9,484 nucleotides of DNA from Bacteroidales bacterium (GTDB lineage: Bacteria; Bacteroidota; Bacteroidia; Bacteroidales; Paludibacteraceae). A model generated the notes under the pieces. That model was given only the letters and a program-made list of their open reading frames with translations. It was not told the origin of the DNA and ran no database searches. A program made the position numbers and the translations under genes. Below are positions 1-7,400 of the stretch, piece by piece (position 1 is the first letter of the stretch; each line of letters opens with the position of its first letter). The stretch lies in contig CAAGHA010000182.1 of NCBI GenBank assembly GCA_900769555.1, positions 1-9,484 on the forward strand, written 5' to 3'.

Positions 1-127
1 AATGACCTATTGGACATTTTCAAATGTGAATTTTGCCTCTCAAAAAGTTGAAATGCCCGCAATCCCTGTATTTATAGGGACTGCAGGCACATCGTAGCCT
101 GCAAAATGACCTATAGGTCAAATTTTA
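1..127. repeat. Repeat-like module: two palindromic boxes bracketing two hairpins
   Basis: A box starting AATGACCTAT occurs at 1-20 and again at 105-124 (16 of 20 positions identical, offset 104). The second copy contains a perfect 14-base palindrome, TGACCTATAGGTCA, at 107-120; the first is the same palindrome with two mismatched pairs. Between them lie two hairpins: TCCCT/AGGGA at 63-67 and 76-80, and TGCAGGC/GCCTGCA at 82-88 and 97-103 with an 8-base loop. No coding frame was recognised. It could be one unit of a tandem array running off the left edge, an interspersed palindromic repeat, or two operators for a dimeric regulator. Bases 128-181 show nothing recognisable. Confidence 0.45.
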
Positions 128-181
128 GAAGTAAACAATAGAATAGAGAACTCACATCAATAAACACAAACTGCATAAAAC

Positions 182-210
182 AAAAAGCCTTGAAATCTCT
201 TTCAAGGCTT
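182..210 (-). terminator. Rho-independent terminator of tRNA-Asp
   Basis: Read on the minus strand, an 11-bp perfect stem (AAGCCTTGAAA paired with TTTCAAGGCTT, 200-210 with 185-195) closes a GAGA tetraloop and is followed by a short T run. It begins two bases after the tRNA discriminator base, so it ends the tRNA transcript. Confidence 0.85.
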
Positions 211-211
211 G

Positions 212-285
212 CGGTGCGTAGGGGACTCGAACCCCTGACCCCGTGCGTGACAGGCACGTATTCTAACCAGCTGAACTAACGCACC
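212..285 (-). tRNA. tRNA-Asp (anticodon GTC)
   Basis: The reverse complement folds as a 74-base tRNA. The acceptor arms are GGTGCGT and ACGCACC (7 bp), the D stem is GTTC/GAAT, and the anticodon stem CGTGC/GCACG encloses loop CTGTCAC with anticodon GTC. The T stem is AGGGG/CCCCT with loop TTCGAGT. The discriminator is G, as expected for tRNA-Asp. The terminal CCA is not encoded and must be added enzymatically. It stands alone, with a promoter upstream (322-352) and a terminator immediately downstream. Confidence 0.97.
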
Positions 286-321
286 AAACTTCTTTAATCA
301 ACTCTCTCCCGAATTGCACTG

Positions 322-352
322 CAAATGTAGTTACTTTTATTGGAACTACCAA
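322..352 (-). promoter_or_regulatory. Bacteroidota-type promoter for tRNA-Asp
   Basis: On the minus strand TTG (350-352) is followed after 20 bases by TACATTTG (322-329), an exact match to the Bacteroidota -7 consensus TAnnTTTG with normal spacing. Transcription would start near 316, about 30 bases before the mature tRNA 5' end at 285. The rest of 286-435 is AT-rich spacer. Confidence 0.75.
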
Positions 353-435
353 ATTTTTTCGAGAAAATATTTAAAATATTTTTTATCTACCTAACTATCA
401 ATACTTATAAAATTAATTTAAAATATAATCAACAT

Positions 436-1224
436 TTACTTGAGTGAAATATTGAAAATCCATTCCAAGAAATCACCGGAATTAAGAGCTGTTTTCCAAG
501 CTTCATGGCCGGTCTCGGGAAGTTCAATCATCTCAGCATTAGCTCCTGCCGATTTTAATTCATAAAAAACATCCCTTGCCATTGAAATCGGAACAACCTT
601 ATCATCAACACCATGATAGATTCTATAAGAAGTCTTTTTGCTCTTTTTCATTCGAACAGGCTCTACTGCACCATCCATTGCAACAACTGCTGCAAACAAT
701 TTAGGATTACGAGCAGCCAAATCCAATGCTCCAAATGCCCCCATATCCATTCCTACTATATAAATTCTATTCTTATCTACATAGGGTCTATCCGCATAAA
801 GTTTAATTAATTTCTCTAACAAGGAAGCTATTTTTGTTTGCTCTGGTTCTTCACGAACAACAATAGTTCCATCATATACATAATCATATAACGCCCACGA
901 ATCATCTTCCGGACATTGTGGAAATAAAACAACAGCCGGACTCCAATCTCTGACGTTCTTATTAGCAAACAATTCAGACCCATACTTCAATTGCAATACA
1001 TTATCATCCCCTTTCTGACTTTCACTATGTAAAAAGATAAACAATGGAAACTTAATATTATGCTCATATCCTTCCGGGAACATCACACGATAACGCAGAG
1101 TATCTCCATCTAAACGATATTCACGACCATAGAAAAAACCCGGTGCATATTTTTTCTCTTGAGAATATGACAATACGCTCAACAAAGAAAATAATAGAAC
1201 AAAAAAGTAAAACAATCTCTTCAT
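436..1224 (-). CDS. Secreted alpha/beta-hydrolase-fold protein with Asp at the nucleophile elbow (putative pseudo-esterase)
   Basis: The 262-residue protein has a signal peptide (K2-R3, hydrophobic stretch to about residue 19, likely cut near SYS|Q at 21), so it is periplasmic or exported. The remainder resembles the esterase/dienelactone-hydrolase-like family of Bacteroidota: GDTLRYRVMFPEGY (40-53), FIFLH (62-66), FPQCPED (101-107), a nucleophile elbow at 158-162, HGVDDKVVP (204-212, acid probably D208) and TGH (238-240, catalytic His H240). Two key sites deviate. The elbow reads GMDMG, with D160 (codon GAT) where the family has Ser. The usual His-Gly of the oxyanion loop is H66-S67. It is either inactive, perhaps a binding protein, or uses Asp as nucleophile as dehalogenases and epoxide hydrolases do. 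The substrate is unknown. It is transcribed singly, divergently from the lipid operon. Confidence 0.85.
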   Translation of the reverse strand: MKRLFYFFVLLFSLLSVLSYSQEKKYAPGFFYGREYRLDGDTLRYRVMFPEGYEHNIKFPLFIFLHSESQKGDDNVLQLKYGSELFANKNVRDWSPAVVLFPQCPEDDSWALYDYVYDGTIVVREEPEQTKIASLLEKLIKLYADRPYVDKNRIYIVGMDMGAFGALDLAARNPKLFAAVVAMDGAVEPVRMKKSKKTSYRIYHGVDDKVVPISMARDVFYELKSAGANAEMIELPETGHEAWKTALNSGDFLEWIFNISLK

Positions 1225-1317
1225 ATCTTATCTAAAACTTTTTTTACTGATTAAAATTAACTAATAAAAAAACAGAAGAACCATACAATTTAATAGTACT
1301 TCAATCTCTTTACCTCG

Positions 1318-1348
1318 CAAATATACATTTTATATACGTATTTAACAA
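1318..1348 (-). promoter_or_regulatory. Bacteroidota-type promoter for the hydrolase-like gene
   Basis: On the minus strand TTG (1346-1348) is followed after 20 bases by TATATTTG (1318-1325), an exact TAnnTTTG match. Transcription would start near 1311, giving a leader of about 85 bases before the ATG at 1224. It lies back-to-back with the operon promoter at 1470-1499; the 120 bases between them are AT-rich with no other recognisable feature. Confidence 0.65.
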
Positions 1349-1469
1349 CTTCAATGAACGAATAATAAAATATGTGGTAAGTAAGAGATTAAAATCATAG
1401 AAAAATATCAACAAATATTTTAAAAATAGAATAAAATAAAGAATAGTAAAACGAAAAAAAAGTAAATAT

Positions 1470-1499
1470 TTGGTTTACGGTAATAATTTACTACCTTTG
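1470..1499 (+). promoter_or_regulatory. Bacteroidota-type promoter of the seven-gene operon, with structured leader
   Basis: TTG (1470-1472), a 19-base spacer and TACCTTTG (1492-1499) match the Bacteroidota housekeeping promoter exactly. The expected start near 1505 gives a leader of about 90 bases before the ATG at 1595. The leader carries an 8-base palindrome GTTGCAAC (1515-1522) and a small hairpin, AGGTAT/ATACCT (1524-1529 with 1533-1538), then a purine- and A-rich tract up to the start codon with no Shine-Dalgarno site, as is common in this phylum. Confidence 0.8.
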
Positions 1500-1594
1500 C
1501 AGTCCGTGGAAGAGGTTGCAACTAGGTATTATATACCTTTACCTTAAAAGAAATTGAATAAGAAAGAAATTATATAACATAAATAAATTTATAG

Positions 1595-2821
1595 ATGGAA
1601 AGACGAGTTGTCATCACCGGTATGGGAATTTACTCATGCTTAGGAAAAAATCTAGAAGAGGTTAAACAATCTCTTTACGATGGAAAGTCAGGTATAATCT
1701 TTGACCCTGCAAGAAAAGAAATGGGCTTTAGATCAGCATTAACTTCTTATCTAGACATTCCAGACCTAAAAGGTCAGCTCAGCCGAAATCAACGTAATTA
1801 CATGCCTGAGCAAGCAAAATACGCATACGTTGCAACTTGCGAAGCATTACAGAACGCAAATATTGATGCTGACTTCTTAGAAAAAAATGAAGTTGGATTG
1901 TTGTACGGAAATGATAGTAGTGCAGACCCTGTTGTTAAAAGTGTGGACACAATGCGTGAAAAGAAGGATACTACGTTGGTTGGTTCCGGAGCAATTTTTC
2001 AGTCCATGAACTCAACTGTAACAATGAACTTGGGATGCATCTTTAAATTAAAAGGAATTAATTTAACTGTATCTGGGGCATGTGCAAGTGGATCTCATGC
2101 TATAGGATTAGGTTATCTACTAATTAAATGGGGATTGCAAGATATGGTTGTTTGTGGTGGAGCTCAAGAAGTAAACCCATTCTCGATCGGAAGTTTTGAT
2201 GGAATCAGTGCATTTTCTACAAGAGAAAGCGATCCTACAAAGGCCTCTCGCCCATTTGATCGTGATCGTGATGGTTTGGTTCCTGGTGGTGGAGCTGCAA
2301 CTGTTATCATTGAAAGTTATGAATCTGCGGTTAAACGTGGAGCAACAATCTTAGCTGAAGTTATTGGTTATGGATTCTCTTCTAATGGAGATCACATGTC
2401 TCAACCTAATGTTGATGGTCCAAGTCGCTCTCTTTCAATGGCTATCAGAGAAGCCGGTATCGATTTAAGAACTATTGACTACGTTAATGCTCACGCAACT
2501 TCTACTCCGGTTGGAGATAAACAAGAAGCAAAAGCTATCTATAACGTATTTGGTGATCACAAACCATATGTAGCTTCAACTAAAGCTATGACAGGTCATG
2601 AAATGTGGATGGCAGGTTCAAGTGAAATCATTTACTCTATGTTAATGATGCAAAATGATTTTATTGCACCGAACATAAATTTTGAAAATCCGGATGAAGA
2701 TTCTGCTAAATTGAATATCCCTTCAATTAGAATAGATAAAAAATTTGACACTTTCTTATCTAATTCATTCGGATTTGGAGGGACAAATTCAACTCTAATT
2801 GTAAAGAAATTTGTTAAGTAA
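1595..2821 (+). CDS. Beta-ketoacyl-ACP synthase (FabB/FabF-like, flexirubin/aryl-polyene type)
   Basis: This 408-residue thiolase-fold condensing enzyme extends an acyl chain on the carrier protein by decarboxylative Claisen condensation with malonyl-ACP. The N-terminal VVITGMGIYSCLG (5-17) is typical of KAS I/II. All catalytic residues are present: C163 in SGACASGSH, H300 in NAHATST, K330 and H335 in KAMTGHEMWMAGSSE, plus the glycine-rich C-terminal NSFGFGGTNST (390-400). The GHEMWMAG variant, instead of FabF's GHLLGAAG, resembles condensing enzymes of Bacteroidota polyene/resorcinol loci (from memory). It is first in the operon, 13 bases before the carrier-protein gene, which suggests they work as a pair. 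The intact Cys argues against a chain-length-factor subunit. Chain length and starter cannot be told from sequence. Confidence 0.93.
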   Translation: MERRVVITGMGIYSCLGKNLEEVKQSLYDGKSGIIFDPARKEMGFRSALTSYLDIPDLKGQLSRNQRNYMPEQAKYAYVATCEALQNANIDADFLEKNEVGLLYGNDSSADPVVKSVDTMREKKDTTLVGSGAIFQSMNSTVTMNLGCIFKLKGINLTVSGACASGSHAIGLGYLLIKWGLQDMVVCGGAQEVNPFSIGSFDGISAFSTRESDPTKASRPFDRDRDGLVPGGGAATVIIESYESAVKRGATILAEVIGYGFSSNGDHMSQPNVDGPSRSLSMAIREAGIDLRTIDYVNAHATSTPVGDKQEAKAIYNVFGDHKPYVASTKAMTGHEMWMAGSSEIIYSMLMMQNDFIAPNINFENPDEDSAKLNIPSIRIDKKFDTFLSNSFGFGGTNSTLIVKKFVK

Positions 2822-2834
2822 TTGAATTATAAGA

Positions 2835-3080
2835 ATGGTAAAAGAACAATTCATCCAAGAATTAAATGAACTTCTTGCGGAAGAGTTTGAAGTAGAAGTT
2901 TCTACTATCCAACCAAATAAGTCTATAAAAATGACTTTAGCTTTGGATAGTTTAAGTTTGATTGACTTGGTTGCAGTGATTGAAAACACTTATAAAGTTA
3001 AAATTAGTGGTCAGGAAATATCAAATATTAAGGTGTTTACTGACTTATATGATATAATTTACGACAGATTAGAAAAGTAA
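2835..3080 (+). CDS. Acyl carrier protein
   Basis: An 81-residue four-helix carrier protein that holds the growing acyl chain as a thioester on a 4'-phosphopantetheine arm. The attachment site is S39 in the ALDSLSLIDL segment (36-45), followed by the usual acidic helix II (ID, then VIE at 48-50). It follows the ketosynthase gene by 13 bases and is separated by one base from the dehydratase-like gene, so the three are probably co-translated. Lysines just before the site (NKSIK, 28-32) make this region more basic than in housekeeping AcpP, consistent with a dedicated carrier. No phosphopantetheinyl transferase is in the window, so a cellular one must load it. Confidence 0.93.
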   Translation: MVKEQFIQELNELLAEEFEVEVSTIQPNKSIKMTLALDSLSLIDLVAVIENTYKVKISGQEISNIKVFTDLYDIIYDRLEK

Positions 3081-3081
3081 C

Positions 3082-3519
3082 ATGAGTACTACAAGTCCTT
3101 TATATGAGGGGGAAGGTATCAAAGAGTTAATTCCTCAACGCCATCCCATCATGATGGTCGATACGTTTTATGACGCAACCGAAATGGAGTGTAATACGGG
3201 TCTGACGATTTTGAAAGATAACATATTCTGCGAAAATGGATCTCTTCTTGAACCCGGAATCATAGAACATATTGCTCAATCTGCTTCTGCTCATGCCGGC
3301 TATAAAGAAAAATTAAAAAACTCTCTTAACCCTCCGATTGGATATATCGGAGAGGTTAAGAAGTTTAAATTATTCCGAAAACCGAATGTAGGAGAACATC
3401 TTCGTACAAATATAAAGATAGCATCAGAAGTAATGAATGTATCCCTTATTAAGACAGAAACAAGGGTGAATGAGGAGATAATAGCAAGCTGTCAAATGAA
3501 AATTTTTATAAAAGAATAA
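3082..3519 (+). CDS. ApeP-like hotdog-fold 3-hydroxyacyl-ACP dehydratase subunit
   Basis: A 145-residue single-hotdog protein. LIPQRHPIMMVDTF (16-29) matches the N-terminal strand of FabZ and ApeP-like dehydratases. The central helix reads PGIIEHIAQSASAHAGY (58-74), which aligns with the IEYMAQ-IAA-AG segment of ApeP-type proteins and keeps the acidic residue (E62). The catalytic His of the FabZ HFPG loop is missing: the equivalent loop reads FCENGSLLEP (49-58). In the E. coli aryl polyene pathway an ApeP-like subunit is reported to work in complex with an ApeI-like one. The HFPG-containing hotdog protein encoded at 4025-4408 is the obvious partner (inference). The start ATG lies one base after the carrier-protein stop. 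Confidence 0.82.
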   Translation: MSTTSPLYEGEGIKELIPQRHPIMMVDTFYDATEMECNTGLTILKDNIFCENGSLLEPGIIEHIAQSASAHAGYKEKLKNSLNPPIGYIGEVKKFKLFRKPNVGEHLRTNIKIASEVMNVSLIKTETRVNEEIIASCQMKIFIKE

Positions 3520-3553
3520 CAGAGAAATAAAAGTTTCTCTGTTTAATTTCTTT
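3520..3553 (+). terminator. Intra-operon hairpin with T-rich tail (possible attenuator or processing site)
   Basis: An 8-bp perfect stem (CAGAGAAA 3520-3527 with TTTCTCTG 3534-3541, 6-base loop) is followed by the T-rich tract TTTAATTTCTTT running to the next start codon. The stem is weak in G+C, so it would be a leaky terminator or a 3'-end stabiliser. It fills nearly the whole 34-base gap between the third and fourth operon genes and could lower expression of the downstream genes relative to ketosynthase, carrier and dehydratase. Confidence 0.4.
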
Positions 3554-3997
3554 ATGGAAGAAAGATTAATAAACAAAACATCTGAAAGGTTGTCTTGCCT
3601 TACAGAAATCAAAATTCGTTTTTGTGAAGTTGATTCTATAAAGGTTGTTTGGCATGGTAATTATGTCAAATACCTTGAAGACGGACGAGAGGATTTTGGA
3701 GAAAAGTTTGGATTGCAGTACTTAAAAATATTTGATAATGGCTTTACTGCTCCAGTTGTGGACATGAAACTGCAATTTAAACAGTCAATTTCAGTCGGCG
3801 ACTCTATTATAGTTGAGACAATTTATAAACCGACAAAGGCTGCTAAGATTATTTTTGATTATAACATCTATAAAAAATCAGACAATTCGTTGGTTTTAAC
3901 AGCTCAAACAACTCAAGTCTTCATGGACTTAGATGGTAATCTACAACTTTCCAATCCTGATTTTTATGAAGATTGGAAAAATAATTTTGGGAAATAA
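3554..3997 (+). CDS. 4HBT/YbgC-type acyl thioesterase
   Basis: A 147-residue hotdog thioesterase of the 4-hydroxybenzoyl-CoA thioesterase/YbgC group, which hydrolyses acyl-CoA or acyl-ACP thioesters. The family signature is at 22-46: RFCEVDS (E25, and D27 at the usual catalytic Asp position), then HGNYVKYLEDGRED (34-47). This is the equivalent of the family's D-x-x-G-V-V-x-H-x-x-Y pattern, with S28-I29-K30 where Gly-containing residues are usual. It could release the finished chain from the carrier protein or proofread stalled intermediates. Thioesterases of this kind recur in aryl polyene and flexirubin clusters. It is preceded by a hairpin at 3520-3541 and followed after 27 bases by the second dehydratase gene. 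Confidence 0.85.
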   Translation: MEERLINKTSERLSCLTEIKIRFCEVDSIKVVWHGNYVKYLEDGREDFGEKFGLQYLKIFDNGFTAPVVDMKLQFKQSISVGDSIIVETIYKPTKAAKIIFDYNIYKKSDNSLVLTAQTTQVFMDLDGNLQLSNPDFYEDWKNNFGK

Positions 3998-4024
3998 ATA
4001 TTAAATTTTAAATATACAGTCAAG

Positions 4025-4408
4025 ATGTTAGCTGAAAGTTTTTTTTCATTTGATAGAAAATTAAAAAATGAGGAAGGGAATGTCATTATTGACATAACAA
4101 TGAACCCCAATCATGAAATATACAATGGGCATTTCCCTGGAATGCCTATATGCCCAGGTGTATGTAACATTCAAACAATTCGAGAATGTGCTGAATTGGA
4201 ATTAGATAGAAGACTAACAATAAATAGCATATCTCAATGTAGGTTCTCGGCATTAATTGTTCCTACAGAAAATGCTCAATTGCGATTAAATTTAAATATC
4301 ACGAAGAAAAACGAAAGTGACAATGAATGGAATGTAATTTGTAATATCACATCCATTGATGAAGAGATTTCTTTTGTAGAATATAAAGGGTCATATATTT
4401 CCGAATAA
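4025..4408 (+). CDS. FabA/FabZ-like (ApeI-type) hotdog dehydratase
   Basis: A 127-residue single-hotdog protein. GHFPGMPICPGVCNIQTIRE (35-54) is the FabA/FabZ active-site loop and helix, with catalytic His H36. In FabZ the second catalytic residue is a Glu 14 positions after the His; here that place is Q50. My recollection is that Bacteroidota homologues often share the PGVC-x-x-Q pattern, so this may be a subfamily trait rather than decay. The protein probably dehydrates 3-hydroxyacyl-ACP, most likely together with the ApeP-like protein encoded at 3082-3519, which lacks the His. The gene lies 27 bases after the thioesterase and 11 bases before the exporter. Other roles, such as non-catalytic binding of acyl-ACP, are possible. 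Confidence 0.8.
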   Translation: MLAESFFSFDRKLKNEEGNVIIDITMNPNHEIYNGHFPGMPICPGVCNIQTIRECAELELDRRLTINSISQCRFSALIVPTENAQLRLNLNITKKNESDNEWNVICNITSIDEEISFVEYKGSYISE

Positions 4409-4419
4409 AAATTTATACT

Positions 4420-7400
4420 ATGTCAAGATTTACTATCGCAGCGTACTATTTTTTCAAAAAAAATAAAATTCTATTTTATTCAATCTTAATAATCAGTTTC
4501 GTTCTTTTTGCATTCTTTGGATCAAAGGTTCAATTTGAAGAGGATATTACAAAACTTCTTCCACCTATGCAAAAAGATGATAACTCATCAGAAACTGTCT
4601 TTGCGAATCTCAAAGTAAAAGACAAAATGTTTGTTCTTTTTGAGCCCATTACCGATGAGGTCGATTATATTGAGTTATCAAATGCTTGCGATGAATTCAT
4701 AGATTCTATTTTGAGCAATCCTCAATCTCAAGAGATGTTGAATGATGTACTTTACCGTTTAGATGAAGAGATTCTCAAAAATGGGATAAATGAATTATAT
4801 ACTTATATACCGACTTTTCTGGATAGTGCAGATTTTGTAACGTTAGACTCACTTACATCTAAAGAGGCTATAGAGCAACAAATGCAAGAGAATTTAATGA
4901 CAATGTATTCTCCTGCAGGTGCGGCATTCAAAGATATGATAATGCAAGACCCTTTGGCATTAAGAAAAATTTTCATGTCTAAAATGGGGGCTATTAAAGA
5001 GGGACTTGGCGGAAATTACACCGTTATCAATCAACATTTTTTTACTCCGGATACAGCTTTAGCAATAGCATTTTTATCACCTAATTTCAAAACTGTTGAT
5101 TCTAAATTAAGTACAAAACTTATAAATGCTATAGACGAAGAAATTGAAGAATTTAATATTAAACATCCCAATATTAAAATTCATTATCATGGAGCAGCTC
5201 CTCAGAGTGTATTTAATTCAAAACAGATTAAAAACGATCTTGTAATGACCTTATCTATCTCGATGGGATTAGCTTGCTTGGTAATTGGTTTATGCTATAA
5301 AAATAGATCTACATTAATACAATTGATTGTTCCTGTATTATACGGATTTTTATTCTCTTTAACAATTATCTATTTTATAAAGGGAAAACTTTCTCTATTG
5401 GCACTGGGCATTGGTGCAATTGTTTTAGGTGTTGCCCTTAGTTATTGCTTACATGTAATTACTCACTATAAACATGTTTCCGATCCTATTCGAGTACTTA
5501 AAGAACAAACAACACCTGTATTTTTAGGTTGTTTGACAACAATTGGTTCATTTGTCAGTTTAATGTTTACTCAGGCAGAATTACTAAAAGATTTTGGAAT
5601 GTTTGCTTCACTAGCCTTAATTGGAACAACATTCTTTTGTTTATTCTTCTTGCCACAATTCCTAAATCCAGAAAAAAACAAACGTTCGGAAAAGGCTTTT
5701 GAAATATTAGAAAAGATAAATTCTTATCCTTTTGAACGAAAAACATTTTTGATTATTGCTATTGTTGTTATCAGTATTGTTTGTTTATTTACATCTCGTT
5801 ACGTAAAATTTGATTCAGATCTTAGACATATCTGCCACTATGAACAGAAAGTTTTAGATTCTCAAGCCTTGTTAGAAAAACATACTGCAAAAGGTTATAT
5901 AACACTCTATTTTGCAACAACTTCAGAGAATTTGGATTCAGTCATAGCCTATAATGAACGTCAGGGAAGGATTTTTGATTCTCTCAAAAATTTAGGATTG
6001 ATAAAATCTTATGGCAATAGTAACAAAATGCTATTTATTCCATCTGATGAACAGCAGAAGAGGATAGATAGATGGAATGAGTTTTGGTCTGAAGAAAAGC
6101 GAAATCAAGTTTTAACGGATATGAATAATTCGGCAATAAAGAATGGATTTATGCCGGATATGTTCTTTCCTTTTAACAATCTGCTAAATAGCGATACTCA
6201 AATACTTTCACTACCAGAGTCGAATGCACTTCCATCGTCTATCAAAAGCAATATGGTTGAATATACTGATGGTAAATATTTGATGTTTACACCGGTAGTA
6301 CTAAAATTAGAAAACAAAAAAGAGGTTTGCGATAAAATTACATCTTACAAAAACAATGTCGTAATTGACCCTTATTACTACACAAGCGATATGGTAAAAT
6401 TGGTCAACGATGATTTTTCTGTAACTTCTAATATGTCGTCTATCTTCGTATTTATCGTTCTTTTAATTGCGTTTAGAAGTTTAATCATAGCCATTATTGC
6501 TTTTTTACCTATGTTCTTAAGTTGGCAAGTGGTATTGGGAATTATGGGTATGTTTGGAATTGAATTCAATTTAATAAATATTGTAATTTCAACCTTTATA
6601 TTTGGTATCGGTGTGGATTATAGCATTTTTATTATGGATGGACTTCTATCTGATTTCAGGGTAAAGAAGAATGTATTGGTATATCACAAAACTGCTATTA
6701 TTTTCTCTGCATTTGTTCTAATTGTCAGTATTTCTTCTTTGCTTTTTGCAACCCACCCTGCAGTTAAATCCATAGGATTTTCAACACTAATCGGTATGAG
6801 TTCTGCGGTATTGTTAGCTTACTCATTAGAACCATTTATGTTCTATTGGCTGATTAAACGTCCTGTAAGTAAAGGAAAATCTCCTTTAACAGTGTTTAAT
6901 ATAACCCATGGAGACGTATATTTCAATAGAAGAAAAGAGATGAGCAATAAGCAGCAAATTAGAAATAATTACGAATATAAAGGGATTGAAGTCGAAAAAA
7001 ATCTTAAAGAAGAATTAAAAGTAACACACAATTATAAAAGTTTTGGCATAATAACCGGAGAACTTAAAAATATACTTGAGGTAAAATGCGGTTATGGATA
7101 CAAAAGTTTTTGGTTTCATATCAACTATCCGGATGCTGAAATTATAGGTTGGGATGATGATGTAAATAAAATTGAAATAGCTCAGAATTGTTATCTTAAA
7201 AATGATAAAATAAAGTTTACTCAAAATTCTGAAATTGTAAAAAATAAATATGATTTGATTATATTAAACGAAGGTAGCGATCTTTCAATTGAGGAATTAA
7301 AGGAATCTATTGGTCAATGTAAATACCTTATTGTTGATAATAACATCACTCTAAACAATGAACTTCAAAAAGAGTTTATTGAAAAGGAACGTGATGATAA

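Noticed and set aside
1..127. CRISPR array at the left edge
   Set aside because: The repeat occurs only twice, 104 bases apart, is imperfect, and the interval is filled by hairpins rather than spacer-like sequence.
364..382. AT-only inverted repeat (AAAATATT/AATATTTT) downstream of the hydrolase-like gene
   Set aside because: It has no G or C pairs and no T run on the minus strand after it, so it is unlikely to terminate transcription; chance is expected in such AT-rich DNA.
613..810. Plus-strand reading frame of 65 codons opposite the hydrolase-like gene
   Set aside because: It is antisense to a gene with clear family motifs, has no recognisable motif and no promoter of its own.
2795..2989. 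Minus-strand reading frame of 64 codons across the ketosynthase/carrier-protein junction
   Set aside because: It is antisense to two well-supported genes and its residue content is a mirror of the carrier-protein codons.
6378..7224. Minus-strand reading frames of 63 and 69 codons inside the exporter gene
   Set aside because: They run opposite transmembrane and methyltransferase-like coding sequence and show no domain of their own.
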